From Escallonia rubra (Eukaryota > Streptophyta > Magnoliopsida > Escalloniales > Escalloniaceae): 64,000 nucleotides of DNA. A program made the translations under genes and the position numbers. Below are positions 44,315 through 57,034 of this stretch, one piece after another (within the stretch, counting starts at the first letter, position 1; each line of letters opens with the position of its first letter). The stretch is from positions 62,001-126,000 of the forward strand of contig JAVXUO010002766.1 in NCBI GenBank assembly GCA_033065855.1, given 5' to 3'. Under the pieces are notes generated by a model. That model searched no databases and had not been told where the DNA came from. It worked only from the letters and a program-made list of their open reading frames with translations.

Positions 44315-47300
44315 CTTCGGATCATCTACCCATCCTTCTTAGCACCCGATCAACTCAAGCCTTCGTAAGGAAATGAGGAAAAAAGACCTTCAAATTTGAA
44401 TCTATGTGGGTTAATAGAGAGGATCGTGAGCGGACTATCAAAGAGACATGGGACTGTCCCCTGGAAGTTGATAATTTTTCCAACTTCCTTAGTAAAATTA
44501 GAAGCTGCTGACTTGGTTTGATGAAGTGGAACAAAGGCATTGCTGGAAACATACAAATGAAAATTAGAGAAATGAAGCACAAATTGGAGGTATTTAAAAT
44601 GGGGCGGATTACAAAAACATCTCGCCAAGAAGAACTCTCTATTAGGAACCGGCTTGAAGACATGTTAGATATGGAGGAGAGTTTATGGAAACAATATTCT
44701 TCTTCCGAATGGTTAAGGGATGGTGATCATAATACGAGGTTTTTCCACGCCAAGGCTAGTGCTCGCAAGAACCGTAATCTGATTTTAAACATAAAAAATA
44801 CTGAAGGTAATTGGTGTGCAAATGAGGCCGAAATGGAAGCTACCACTGTCGGATACTTTTCAGAACCTCTTAACGTCCTCGAAACCAAATAGCGTGGTTA
44901 TGAAAGAAGCCTTGGCAGCTCTTGAAACTAAGGTCACTGACGAGATGAATGAGAATCTTTCGAGGAATTTTTGAGATGATGAGGTGTTAACTGCCCTCCA
45001 CAGCATGTTCCCTACAAAAGTGGTCAGCTTTATTTTCCAAAATTTTTGGCATATTGTTGGGAGAGATGTGTCCCACCTAGCTATATCTTTTCTTAATAGA
45101 AACTAGTTTTTTCCTAAGCTAAACTACAGTCATATGGTGTTAATACCTAAATGCCAAAACCCCGAAGAGATGTCTCAATTTCTACCTATTAGCCTTTGCA
45201 ATGTTGCCTACAAAATCATGTAAAAAATGTTAGCCAATAGACCGAAACCCATAATGTCGAGTGTCATTTCTGAGGCACCCCGATAGGCTTATCATTAATG
45301 ACGTGCTTGTCGCATTTGAGCTTAACCATTTTCTAAAAAGTAAAACCTGGGGGAGATAAAGCAGTGCTGCACTCAAACTCGACATGAGCAAGGCCTACGC
45401 CCGTGTTGAATGGTGCTTTGTCTTTGGCATACTCAAGAAGTTAGGTTTCTCTGATCGCTGGTTATCTCTCATACATACTTCATGAGCACTGCATCATATT
45501 TTGTTTCAATGAATAGTGAACAGCTAGTTTTCTTCTCTCCTGATAGGGGTCTCCGTCAAGGAGATCCCCTGTCCCCTTATTTGTTCATTTTCTATGCAGA
45601 AATTCTATCAGCATTGTTGAGCAAGGCGAGTCTGGATGGAAGGATTCGAGGAGTAAAAGCAAGCAAAGAAGGCCCTAAGATCACACACCTATTCTTTGCA
45701 GATGAAAGTTTGCTGCTTTTCACTGCAAACAAGGAGGAATGTACTGAGATCAAAAGGATACTGGCAGTTTATGAACGAGCTTCTGGGCAAAAAATAAATT
45801 TCCAAAAGTCCTTTATTTCCTTTATCAAAAATACAGATTGGTACTTCACAATGAACTGGTCAATCTGTTGGGAGTTGAGGTGGTAGACTCGCATAGCAAG
45901 TACCTTGGCCTACCTTCTGTAGTTGGGTGCTCAAAGAAGTAAGTGTTCAAAACAATCCAAGATAGAGTCCGCAATAAAATTGAAGGTTGATCCGAGAAGT
46001 TATTGGCCAGAGCAGGGAAATAAGTCCTAATCAAAGCAGTGGTTCAATCGATTCCCACATATTCCATGGGCTGTTTAAAAATTCCTGATCACATGTGCGG
46101 CGAGTTTGGATCGATGGTCAACAACTTTTGTTGGTGTCAAGTAAATGGTAGGAAGAAGATGCATTGGGTTAGTTGGGAGAAAATGTGTCTGAGCAAAGAT
46201 CGTGGTGGCATGGGATTCCAATCTAAAAGCATTTAATCTAGCCTTACTCTCTAAACAAGTGTGGACACTGATCACGAACCGATCCTCGCTGGTGTATAAA
46301 GTTTTAAGTGCCAAGTAATTTCCTGATGGCAATATTTTTAACTATAGTTATGGCAGCAATCCTTCATATACGTGGAGGAGTATTGCGGCGGGCATTAAGG
46401 TAATTGAAGCAGGTTCTCGATGGCACATAGGGAATGGCCTTCATGTAAAGATATGGAAAGATATATGGATTCCCACACCTATATCTTTCAAGATACAATA
46501 TCCTATCAACCAGTTGGATGAAAATGTGACAGTCTCTGAGCTTATGGATCCAAGCACCAAAACATAGAACGATGAAATCTTGATACGATATTCTGGCCAA
46601 ATGAAGCAGCAATTACTAACTCCCTTCCTCTTGGTTCAATGCACAACGAAGACAAAACTGGTTTTGCACTACAATTCCAAGGGCATCTTCTCCGTGAAAA
46701 GTGCTTACAAAGTAGTGATCGATCAAAATTTCCATACCAGTAGAGGAAGAGACATGGCAGGCATGAGCACTAGTGAGTTTTTCCTGTGGAAGTTCTTGTG
46801 GAAATGTAGAATTCCAAACAAAGTAAAGATCTTCACTTGGCGAGCTTGCACAGACTCATTGCCAGTGGGCCACAAACTGAAGTGTAAACATATCTCAACT
46901 GAGGACTCATGTATAATGTGTGGTAAAGAGGCAGAAACTCTCATACATATCCTCAAGGACTGTACGTACGCAAGGTTAATATGGGGATTGTGCAATTGGA
47001 AACATAAGGGCAACTTTGCACAAGCTACCTCTGTGATATATGGTGGATGATAGATGTGCATGAAGCATTGCCTAGAAATGAATTCAAACTTTTCATCATC
47101 ATTTGCTGGTGGATTTGGAAAAGCAGAAATGATAAAATGTCAAATGCCTTGAGAAGGATGTTCTAGAACTATATTCATTAGCCTACCATTACAAGGAGAA
47201 GTATCAAGCTGCTCAAACAGTGATGAAGTATCGCAAGGAAATTGATGTTCCTATACGTTGGCGGCTCCCCCAGCCATGGATGGCTGAAATTGAATTTTGA

Positions 47301-47745
47301 TGGTGCAGTATTCAAGGAAGTTTATGCAATAGGACTGGGAGCAGCAATTCGAGACTCGAGAGGTTCTTTCATTGCAGGTCTACCAAAGAGAGTGGATAAC
47401 CTGACTTGTCCACTAATGGCTGAAGCTTTAGCTACTTTGGATGGTATTAAGCTCGCTCAACCAATGGACTGTCAGAGACTTTGCATAGAAGGTGACGCCG
47501 CAGACATAATTTTTGCATTGAAGAGTACGGAGGATAATTTCTCAAAGATCGGTCTCATTGTGGATGAAGCCAAGAAACTAGTATCTTCCTTTCAAGCGGT
47601 TCAAATCGCATAGGTTAGGAGATCAGAAAATCATGTGGCATATACTTTTGCGAGAGAAGCGTTATTTGCTTATGAACCTAGATACTGGAGGGATGTGGCA
47701 CCATCTTTTGTAGTGTCCAGCCTCCTAAAAGACGTACCAAGTTAA
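44315..47745 (+). pseudogene. LINE ORF2, RT to RNase H
   Basis: Continues ORF2. The endonuclease end (SDHLPILL, KTFKFESMWVNRE) comes first, then the pre-RT segment ending EWLRDGDHNTRFFHAKASAR. RT blocks include KLDMSKAYARVEW, GLRQGDPLSPYLFI and HLFFADESLLLF at about 45690, where the catalytic FADD is FADE. Next are NNFCWCQVNGRKKMHWVSWE, zf-RVT (FFLWKFLWKCRIPNKVKIFT, CIMCGKEAETLIHILKDC), and RNase H from about 47275 (LKLNFDGAVF, PLMAEALATLDGI, CIEGDA). Stops and frameshifts are frequent between about 44890 and 46580. Cannot be functional. Confidence 0.85.
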
Positions 47746-47789
47746 TTTTCTCTCTCAATAAATTGATTCTTCATCAAAAAAAAAAAAAA

Positions 47790-48881
47790 CTAGAATAATT
47801 AGGCAAATGATAACTAATTAGGCCAGAACTTCAAATTAAATGAAAATATCAGTTACTAATTACAAACTAGGCAGTACTTGTAAGTTAATTGAAAATCTTT
47901 GATGGTAATTACAACTTAATTAAAAGTTACTACGCAGGCGCAGGCGCAATTGTAAATGCAAATTCAGGTAACAGGGCTAATCCACTGAGAAATGATGGCA
48001 CCTCATGATGATACTAGTGAACCACCACCAGTTGGACTTGCTACTGCTACACCACATGTGGTTAATGCTGCAACATGGGCTAGATTTGTTTCTGTAGGTA
48101 CTGTGTCCAAAATTTTGCTTCTTTGTTGGGCTCAAGGGACTTCTACTGCTGATGTTGATGCTGCTTCAATACCTGCTACTACTCTTAGCAGGTTACAATC
48201 TACCTTGACTTAGTAAATTATAAACATTTCACTTTAACTTACTATATATCTAGTAGGTTACAACCTGTTGAGACATCAAGGGCAACAAAGAATGGAGGCT
48301 GGTGATAAAAAGACATAAAGGGATCATGTTGCAAAACAAACAACTGTTGGTAGAAAGAAGGGTGATTTTGGCAAGAAGTAATTGGGTGTAAACTGAATTT
48401 ATTTTATGTTTTTGTATTGTTTGTAAACTAAAGACTTTGGTTTGGATGTATTTTACTTTTGGTTTTTGTATTGGTCTTGTTGGGAAGTACTTCAATATGC
48501 TTTGGATGCAGTGAGACATTTTGGATGTAATTATTGGTCATGTTTTAAACTCCATGTGGTTAGAGGTTTTTATGGTAATCTTTCAAAACAGTTTATGTAT
48601 CTTATGGTTCTTTTTGTAGTGGTGAGTTTTTTTTGACACTTGATGTATTATTATACACCATTTGCAAAATGTGTGTTGACACTTAATTAAAACAGGTTCA
48701 CAAACAATATTTTCTGCACACTTAGATGTTTGCATTATACAAAGATGTGTAATAACACTTTTGTTTGCATTATACATTTGCATTACAGATGATAGATTTG
48801 CATTACACATCACATTTGCAGTACAATTAAAGATAGAGAACTGCAATGTTGCACAGTGCATTTGTATTACATATTTTTCAC
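47790..48881. other. MULE internal region right of the LINE
   Basis: Holds a plus-strand open frame at 47992-48213 (73 codons, starting MMAPHDDTSEPPPVG). This could be the very end of a MULE protein, though no diagnostic motif is present. The rest is AT-rich and non-coding. Confidence 0.35.
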
Positions 48882-49310
48882 CTAGATCATCTTAGCTAGA
48901 AATACAAGGATTAGCATAACAAAAGTTCCAATTAAGGCCTTCTTGTAAAGCCTCTCCCTTTTGCGAGATGTAGCCAATTCCACTTCAAGCTACTTGATGT
49001 TGGCTAACATACTGCTACGAACTTTACTCCCTTTTCTGGACATTAGAGGATCAATCCAATCAAAATATCTATAATTTCCTTGGTTCTAGAAAAACAAAAA
49101 CTTTAAAAGTTAGGGAAATCAATTACATTTTAAAATTCAAAAAATTTGCTATACCAATATCATAATTATAGTACATACCCCATACATAGCACAACCAAAA
49201 AAGCTTCTTCTAAAGTTTTGAACAGTGAAGGAGGTTTTCACTAGAGTTAGAACACCACAGTGGCATAGCCGCATTCTAATTCCTCGTTCTGGCATGGCAC
49301 TGTGATCCAT
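48882..49310 (-). pseudogene. Small GRF-type zinc-finger protein gene
   Basis: Two exons on the minus strand: 49310-49179 (donor GG|GTATGT) and 49085-48882 (acceptor TTTTTCTAG). Exon 1 encodes 44 residues ending in a GRF zinc finger (RMRLCHCGVLTLVKTSFTVQ, NFRRSFFGC). Exon 2 completes it (NYRYFDWIDP), then gives a charged coiled coil (LEVELATSRKRERLYKKAL) and a hydrophobic tail (IGTFVMLILVFLAK). This order is the standard build of a plant family of small GRF proteins with unknown function. Two defects: the last zinc-ligand Cys appears replaced by Tyr, and a TAG interrupts exon 2 before the coiled coil. It lies about 330 bp inside the right MULE terminus, facing inward, which suggests capture or residence in the element. 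Confidence 0.75.
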
Positions 49311-49636
49311 TATGGCAGGGTAATGTGGGTGGAGAACCCAAACGTAGTTGGGAGGTTAGTAAAGAAAGCAAAAATCCTGGAGGTTGTTAGAGAAAGAAAT
49401 GAGGGAAATGGAGGGGGTTTATGTATTATAAAGTGGATAAAAAGGCATTTTGGTCTTAAAAGATGACATTTTGGGTTCCATATGTTTCCCTCCAAAAAAA
49501 CACAGCTAATTTGGTTGCTTTTTTGTAAACTGTACTGAGATTCCATAACTATGGGGGGTTTAGTAATTAAGTTTGAAGTAGAGGGGGGCAAATCGCACAT
49601 CGTGTATAGTACATGAGTTCATTAGATAATTAACCC

Positions 49637-49844
49637 ATATGTCTAAGGTGGACACTGAATATGTAAGAATGAAGCTTTCAAAGATTTAATTAATTCATAA
49701 ACTATGACATCCTATAACTGACCGGGATAAGGTCACATTTTTTTAAAGCTTCAACAACTACATATTTCAAAGGCATAAAAGATCTCCTCTTTTTTTTAAT
49801 AAGTAACCGTACATTTATCATGCATGAACTCACTTCCAATTTGA
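49637..49844. other. Spacer between MULE end and hAT relic
   Basis: AT-rich; no gene recognised. Confidence 0.4.
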
Positions 49845-50906
49845 TTGCGTCAAATGATTCTTGACATTGCTTTCAGCAAAAGGTTTCATTTCCACAGTTG
49901 TTGTAGTGACAATACAAAAGTAGGGCCAAAGTTAATTGTAACCCTGTAAACCAAGGGATACAAAACAATTTTCTTCTTTTCAACCATCTTCACTGCAAGA
50001 TCCATAATTCTTTTCAAACTTGAGAACTCATTGCTAGTATGTATATCCATGACATAACTATCAAGCTCGTGATTAAGTGTCAGAAGTTCTATACTAGAAA
50101 AATCAATGGGATGTGAATTGGCAAGCCGAATTAACTTTTTTCTTGTCAGAAGCGGAAAAGGAACCATTTGGATTAAAGGTTGCCATGCAAAGAAGTAATT
50201 ATGTGTTCCCTTTAGTGAAATGATTGTTCAACTTATGAATTGAATATAATGACTCTATAGAACAATTGATTTATTACTCCATGTACATGGTGCTTAGATT
50301 GCAAGATGGGTTCAAAATCTGCATTCATATTAGGAATGACAATCTTGTCCTTTTCACAAAATGAACGAGTTTCATCAAGAAGGTCATCCCACCCATCTTC
50401 TCTCATCTTTTGGAGCTGTAACTTGGAGATTTTGACAAGCCTCGTGGCATTCAAAATATCTTGATCTATATGTTGTAATGTACGGTGATACCTAAGATAT
50501 GTTCGACCAAAAAGAGAGATAATGCAAAATCGAAAGTGTGAAATGTCCCCTATACAACAATTAAACTCGCCAGGCACCAAAATGTGAGCTCCCATGTCTA
50601 TCACCTGTCCTTTAAGCATGTTTCTTGATTCAATCTTGGACCACTTTGAAATTCACTTGTAACAAGTTTGTTCAATACTAATTAGCTTACTTCTCTTTGA
50701 GCATATTACGACATCTACAAGAAGCACCAACCAAGTTTGTCACACTTCAAAGCATGATGATAATGGTTTTTAACTAGGTCATGATTTGTTTCAACATCAT
50801 TTAGTGAAAGTTTGAATTTGAAATGCAGAACATTGAACATAGAAGACCACCCCATTGGAAAATGAGGTCTTTTTCTTTTTTGGAAGAAAGTAGGAATATA
50901 TACCAA
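49845..50906 (-). pseudogene. hAT transposase relic (DUF4371/ZMYM1-like)
   Basis: Minus-strand blocks match the C-terminal half of plant TTF/zinc-finger MYM-type hAT transposases: LQHIDQDILNATRLVKISKL, LQKMREDGWDDLLDETRSFC and IPNMNADFEP (50619-50233). MATFNPNGSFSASDKKKV, then LLTLNHELDSYVMDIHTSNE, FSSLKRIMDLAVKMVEKKK and YPLVYRV (about 50200-49940) follow. The dimerisation core continues in another frame (VTTTTVE) near 49905. Stops and frameshifts break it. Some proteins of this family are domesticated, but this copy cannot be. Confidence 0.75.
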
Positions 50907-51992
50907 ATCATCAAAGGAGAATATACATCCAGTTCAACAGGCTAACTAAACTATAAATTGGATGACATCGCATCCAATGAACACAACAAGTTAACTAGAA
51001 ACTAACAGAAACATTCTACATATGAACTAGCAGAGAACAAAACACCATAAGGAAATTAGGCAGGCAAAAGCGAGACGCTAGGAAAAGGCACTGAAGGCTG
51101 AATACTAGCAAACCACTCCGGTTGATTCCCAAAACTGGACTGAACAGCAAAGGATGCCAACGCTGAAGACAAAACTAACACCTCAGATTTTCCTTGGGCG
51201 ACATGCAATGAGTGCAAAAACCTGCAGTTCAACTTTATGTGACACAAAAGATCTAAAAAGTGCAAACACCTCCGCTCAATAGACTTCGTCTGCATCATAA
51301 AATTAGAGTGAGGAAGGAGAACAATGGCATGCCCAATTTGAAATCTACTCAATTATAACCAAGCAATAACTGAGAGTATAGCCAAAACAAATGCATTAAG
51401 CTCATCAGCAGAGTCAATAAAATCCGTGAGTGGCCCAATCGGATTCAAAAATTCAGAATTAAACAGAACCAAAACCAGCCCCAATTTCTAATCAACAATT
51501 GAACCAGCAACAGATAGTGTGCAGAAAACAGGCAATGAATGAAACGCACAATCACAACCTAAGGAGAAATGGATAAGGTGAAGGGGAGGAAAGAAATGAG
51601 TTAGGGAGAAAGATGATCTCTTGGGAAAGCTATGAACATGATGTTGAGTTTTCCGAAGACAAAGCTGAAAAGAACTAGATTCTTTGATAAGAGAAAGCAT
51701 GTGCCTAGACTTGTGAACAATCTGACCAATGGAGAATTTTCCCCCCTTAAAAAATAACTGCATTTCACCCCAGCTAGATGAACCTAAGAAGAATAACTAT
51801 GGTTAATAGGTTCAACAAATCAACGATGAACTTAAAGATTGGTTTAGCTAACCGCTAAGTGAACCACTGATTAACACATACTAGAGGAATATAAGAAATA
51901 TGACTAGAACCTCAAAAGAGGGACCATATGGAATGAAGGCAAGGACACTCTAGAAAAAGATGTTCATGAATTTCAGAACAGAGAGTACACAG

Positions 51993-52547
51993 TGTTAGAT
52001 TTATTTCATTCAACTTGACCCCATAGTCAAGATACTTAAAATCTTACAATAGCACAAAGATAAGAACAATAGGGTCACGAACTCACCGGAATCAAAGGAA
52101 GCTATAGATTACCAAGAGTATTATTCTGATGATGAAAGAACGCCAAGATACGGAAGCGAGCCCATACCCTTTGGTATTGATCTTCACTGCTCTTCTCTAT
52201 TCTTGATGATGGAATAGAGTGATGTATTTTTTTATTCACTCTAGGAGGCAAAAGAGTGGCCAAACATTATGATACCCTAGCCTCCAAGAAAAAAGAGTTA
52301 TTTATATAGAGAGAGTAGTTGGATCTACCCTAAAGCCTGTCAAATCTCAACCGTCCATTAAAGTTGAGAGATTAGGGTCTATAAGCCTTTTATACACAAT
52401 AAATCATTAGTGTATTGGATGCTAAATTAAATAGGCTCATAATGTTATTTAGTCAATTTAATTAATTAATGTCCAAGTCAAATAAATAGTTAACAATAGT
52501 ATGACCCGTTAGGCCACTTAATTGGATTGGACTGATCAAATCCAACA
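51993..52547 (-). repeat. 3' LTR of the copia element
   Basis: 555 bp; on the minus strand it starts TGTTGGATTTGATCAG and ends AAATCTAACA. Matches 59855-60412. Confidence 0.9.
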
Positions 52548-52560
52548 TTCTCCCACTTGG
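52548..52560 (-). other. Polypurine tract of the copia element
   Basis: Minus strand AAGTGGGAGAA directly before the 3' LTR. Confidence 0.8.
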
Positions 52561-52899
52561 CCAAGGGTTATACTAAGGTTAACATCATAAGTTTTGACAT
52601 AACAAAATTAAACAAAGCATCCCGTAAGTTAGGCCAAATTTAACAAGAAAAACTAAAATCGAATCTAAGATAGTATCTGTGACTCTCAATGCCACATAAC
52701 CGTTCTCCGGTTACAATCTTAGATCTTTTGCTAAATATGACAGTCAAACAACTTAATAGGCATGAACTGTACCGTTCCATAATAAATAACCATATGAATG
52801 AGTTCAAGTGATCCTTACACGAGTGTTTGTTTCCGAATACTTCAAATGTGCACTTTTAACGAGAAGTAACAAACCATAATCATAATATTCAGAATCCAT

Positions 52900-55800
52900 A
52901 ACATAAGGTGATCACATAAATGTCTCAAATCGAAATCCCATCATCAAAAGGAAAAGTTATCAACCAACCACATGCTAGCAACATGTTCTCTAAAGAGACT
53001 GGGTGGTCAGGCTTTCGTCATGGAATCTGCTAACATAGCGGTCGTACTAATATGTTGAATAGATAAAATGTGATTCTGAATTATATCTCTCACAACGAGG
53101 TACTTAATCAATAATCTTAAAGGTGTCTACACACCCTGCATAATCAAAATCCAAATAACCAATAACCTCAAGGTTATCTGACTTCCTATAGGTAAGCATG
53201 AAATCATTGGTACACTGTAAGTAGCGCATGACTTTCTTGGCTACTTTCCAATCACCCATTCCTGGGTTTATTTGGTAACGTCCAATACGCTATATCTGGG
53301 CGAGTACAGAGTTGAGCATACATGAAACTCCCTACTGCTGATGCGTAGGGAATATACTCCATTTCGTCTTGCTCCAGTGGTTCCTAGGACATTGTAGTAA
53401 ACCAAAATTGTCACCCTTAACAACAGGAGCAACAGTGGGAGCACAGTTATGCATACTGATCCTTTTCAGAACCTTATCAATATAGGCTCTTTGGGACAAT
53501 CCTAATATTCCACGAGACCTATCTCGGTGAATCTCAATTCCTATAACGTAAGAGACCTTTCCAAGATCTTTCATACCAACATTCTTAGACATAAAATTTT
53601 AGGCCTCATGCAACATATGCATATCACTACTAGCAAGTATCATCTACATACAAAACTAGAATGATAAACTTACTCCCAGGTATATAGATTGGTCTGCTGC
53701 ATTTTCTTTAAAGCCAAATTTACTAATCACATCATGGAACTTAAGATACCATTGTCTAGAGGCTTGCTTTAATTCGTATATGGATTTCGTTAACAAACAT
53801 TTCATTTGTTCCTTGCCTTCAACCATAAACCCTTCTGATTGCGTCATATAAACATTTTCATGCAAGTAAATGCAATCTTTACATCCATTTGATGTAGCTC
53901 TAAATCATAATGAGCCACTAAAGCCATGACTATTCGAAAGGAATCCTTTTTCCAACACAAGAGAAAATGTTTCATTATAATCTATCAATTCCCTTTGAGT
54001 GAAACCTTTAGCGACGAGATTAACCTTGTATCTTTCGACATTACCTTTAGGATCTAGCTTAGTTTTGTAGACCCGTTTACAGCCTACAGCGCTGGCCCCT
54101 TCATGAAAGTAACAAGGTCCTAAAATTCATTTATTTTCATTGACTCTAACTCATCTGTGATGGTCTCAAGCCATTGAGTTGAGTGATCGCTCATAATAGC
54201 TTCTTTAAAGGATGTAAGATAATTTCCTATGCCTAGTTTATAGTCAGCCTCATCTAGGTACACAATATAGTCATCAGAGATGGTTGTTGGTCTCTCTCGT
54301 CCTGACCTTCGAAGAGGTTTCTCATTAGCAGGAATTGGAGTAGGATCCATAATACGGGACACATCATTAGGTACTACCTCGGGTGCATCGTTATCCTCTA
54401 TATGAGATAATGGCATGCCAACCTTTTGTATAACAGGAATAGAAACATGATCATGAATCTCCTCAAGGTTTATTATTCTTGGTGGACTACTCCCACTATA
54501 CTAAAAAAAAAAAAAAAATACTGCATGCCTAGTTTCAACAATTCTAGTGGTATGTGATGGACAGTAAAATCTGAAACCTTTAGACCTTTTAGGGTAAAAT
54601 ATATAATGACAACTTATGGTCTTGGGATCGAGTTTCTTAGTATGTGGATTGTAGACTTTTGCTTCGGCTAAACATCCCCACACATGAAAATATTCTAAAC
54701 TTGGTTTCCTCTATGTCAACAATTCAAAAGGTGTTTTAGGCACAGACTTACTGGAACCCTATTAAGAATATGCACAGTTATTTTAAGTGCTTCAACCCAC
54801 AAAAACTCTGGTAGAGTGCTTGGCATATCATACTTCATACCATATCCACGATGGTACGATTTTACTATTCAGCTACACCATTCTGCTATGGTGTACTTGG
54901 CATTGTATACTGAGCAACGATGCCACATTCTTTCAAATACAAGGCAAAAGGACTAGGGTTACAACCCGTTTCATAGAATTTTTCATAATATTCTCCTCAT
55001 CTGTCAGATTTTACAACTTTAATCTTTAGGTCGAGTTGATTTTCAACTTCGATTTTGTAAGTCTTAAACAAGGCAAGTTAGTCCGATTTTTCATGAATAG
55101 AGGTAAACATATCCATAACGAGAATAATCATCAATAAAGGTGATAAAATATATATGACCACCAATACCCAATGTAAGGAAAGGTCCACAAATGTTAGTGT
55201 GGATAACCTTTAAAAGTCCCGTACTTCGAGTGGCACCACGTTTATTGCTTTTTACATATTTTCCTTTAATACATTCAATACATGCGTCAAAATCTAAAGA
55301 ATGAAGAATTACATCCTTAATGAGTCATTCCATTCTGCCTCGTGATATTTGACCCAGACGATCATGCCACAATTTAGTAGAATTTTCATTATCTTGTTTT
55401 CTTTTAGCACACGTTTTAGCAAGTTCATCATTGACGTTCATTGTTTTCAAGGATTCAGTAAAAGAAGCATTCAAATGTAATTTGTAGATGTTCCCTCCAA
55501 CAAACCAGAATCAATAACTCTAGAGTAAAGGAAAAGAGAGAAGTCTTTATTCTCAAACTTAAACGAATATCCATAAACGTCAAGTCTAGAAACAAAAATT
55601 AGATTTCTAGTCATACTTGGAACATAAACAATATCAACTAAATCCAAATTAAAGCCACTCTCCAAAACTAAACGGAGAGTTCCTACAACTTCAACTTGAG
55701 CTTTCTCTCCATTTCCTACTAGAACATTATGGTCCCCTTTGTTTAACTTCTTCACGGAAAGGAGTCCCTACAATGAATTAGTTATGTGCACAGTTGTGTC

Positions 55801-56790
55801 AACCCACCATGTCTATAAAGGAGCATCATTTGTATAAGACTCATAACAAACGCAAATAGATAAATTACCTTTCTTTTCCAACCACTTTCTGAATTTATGA
55901 CGTTCTTTCCTCATATGTCCTTTAACCTTACAAAAGTGACACCTGGGACCAGAAGAACCCTTGGTGCCAGAAGAGCCTGCCTTATCATTCTTGGTTACAT
56001 AAGCACTCTTATTCCCTTGCATGCTACCTTTGTCAAATTTCTTTCCTTTTCCTTTCCCTTTAGATGGACTAGTTATGGCAACGTGAGCACTATCAGGTTG
56101 TTCAGACTTTAGCCTCTCTTCTTCTTAAACACACATGGAAATCAACTCGGTCATCTTCCACTTCTCTTTCTACCTGTTATAGTTGATCTTAAAAGGACCA
56201 AACTGTGCAGGAAGGGAAGTCATAATAAAGTGCACGAGAAAACCTTCAGAGATTTCCATGTCCAAGCCTTTTAGTTGAGAAGCCATATCATTCATCCGTA
56301 AAATATGCTCACGAACACCGTTGGATCCACTGTACTTGAGCGTAACCATTTTAGTGATGAGAGTAGTAGCATGTGCCTTGGAAGAACCCTAAAACTGCTC
56401 TTCAATATGAGCAAGGTACAACTTAGCATTAATTAAGTCAGGAATGGCTCCGCGAATAGCAGTCGTAATGGACCCTTTCATAATCATTAGGGATATGCGG
56501 TTGGAACGCTCTCACTTTTTATAAGCCGCCTTTTGCTCAGTAGAGCTTTCAGTCGTAAGGACAGCAGGCGCGTCTACCCGTTAAGCACAATCCAAATCCA
56601 TAACTCGAAGAATTATGCTAATATGCTCTTTCCGTTTTCTAAAATTGGTGTCGCTCAATGATTCAATAGAGGAAAGATAGCCAGTAATTGTTGCAGGACT
56701 ATATGCTAAATAATAACAATAATCATGCACGTTAGTACCGAAAATCCACACGACGAAAATCGTTAGTTCATCATTTAACATAATAAAATA
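52900..56790 (-). pseudogene. Ty1/copia gag-pol, disrupted
   Basis: Minus strand, in order from the right. Gag (NFRKRKEHISIILRVMDLD, MNDMASQLKGLDMEI) is followed by a zinc knuckle CHFCKVKGHMRKERHKF near 55930, where the last Cys is replaced by Arg. The protease region reads WWVDTTVHITNSLQG near 55795 and lacks the D-S/T-G-A active site. Integrase shows LWHDRLGQISRGRMEWLI and FIDDYSRYGYVYL near 55110-55370. RT shows YELKQASRQWYLKFHDVI and LYVDDT near 53640. The connection and RNase H parts include MKDLGKVSYVIGIEIHRDRS and RYLQCTNDFMLTYRKS (about 53190). Stops occur in every domain. It would encode the particle and cDNA-synthesis enzymes if intact. Confidence 0.85.
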
Positions 56791-57034
56791 AATTGAGGGA
56801 TAAACAATTTATTTGTATGAAAAACGTAAATACACAAAACCTTTCTCAAAAGGAAAAATAACATATCACTTATAACCTTCCGTTGGGCCGGTTATTAACA
56901 TACACGTGTTTTTCCATCTTTAACAATTTGAAAATCATTAAAAGCAACATGAGCACGAATTATATCATCATTGGGAAGAAAATAATTTGGCTCATACAAC
57001 TCATTATTTCCTTTCTTTCCGCTTAAAAATTAAA

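Larger units (their letters stand above)
39753..47789 (+). mobile_element. LINE retrotransposon, degenerate, split by a copia
   Basis: A non-LTR element with ORF1 remnants, ORF2 (endonuclease, RT, zf-RVT, RNase H) and an A14 tail at 47776-47789. AATAATTAGG occurs at 39743-39752 and again at 47794-47803, just past the tail. This may be its target duplication, although four bases (CTAG) intervene on the right. ORF1 starts within the domain, so it is 5'-truncated. A rearranged copia fragment occupies 41475-44314. Confidence 0.75.
39035..49636. mobile_element. Probable Mutator-like element with nested LINE and copia
   Basis: The left end (from 39035: GGATTAAATAGCTAATGACC) and the right end (inverted from 49636: GGGTTAATTATCTAATGAAC) match for about 45 of 56 bases as terminal inverted repeats. 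GG.TTAAT starts and AT-rich interiors are typical of plant MULEs. The flanking 9-mers differ (TTTATTATA and ATATGTCTA), so either the target duplication has decayed or the two ends come from different copies. Inside lie a GRF zinc-finger gene and a large LINE insertion; no MULE transposase domain was recognised. Confidence 0.55.
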
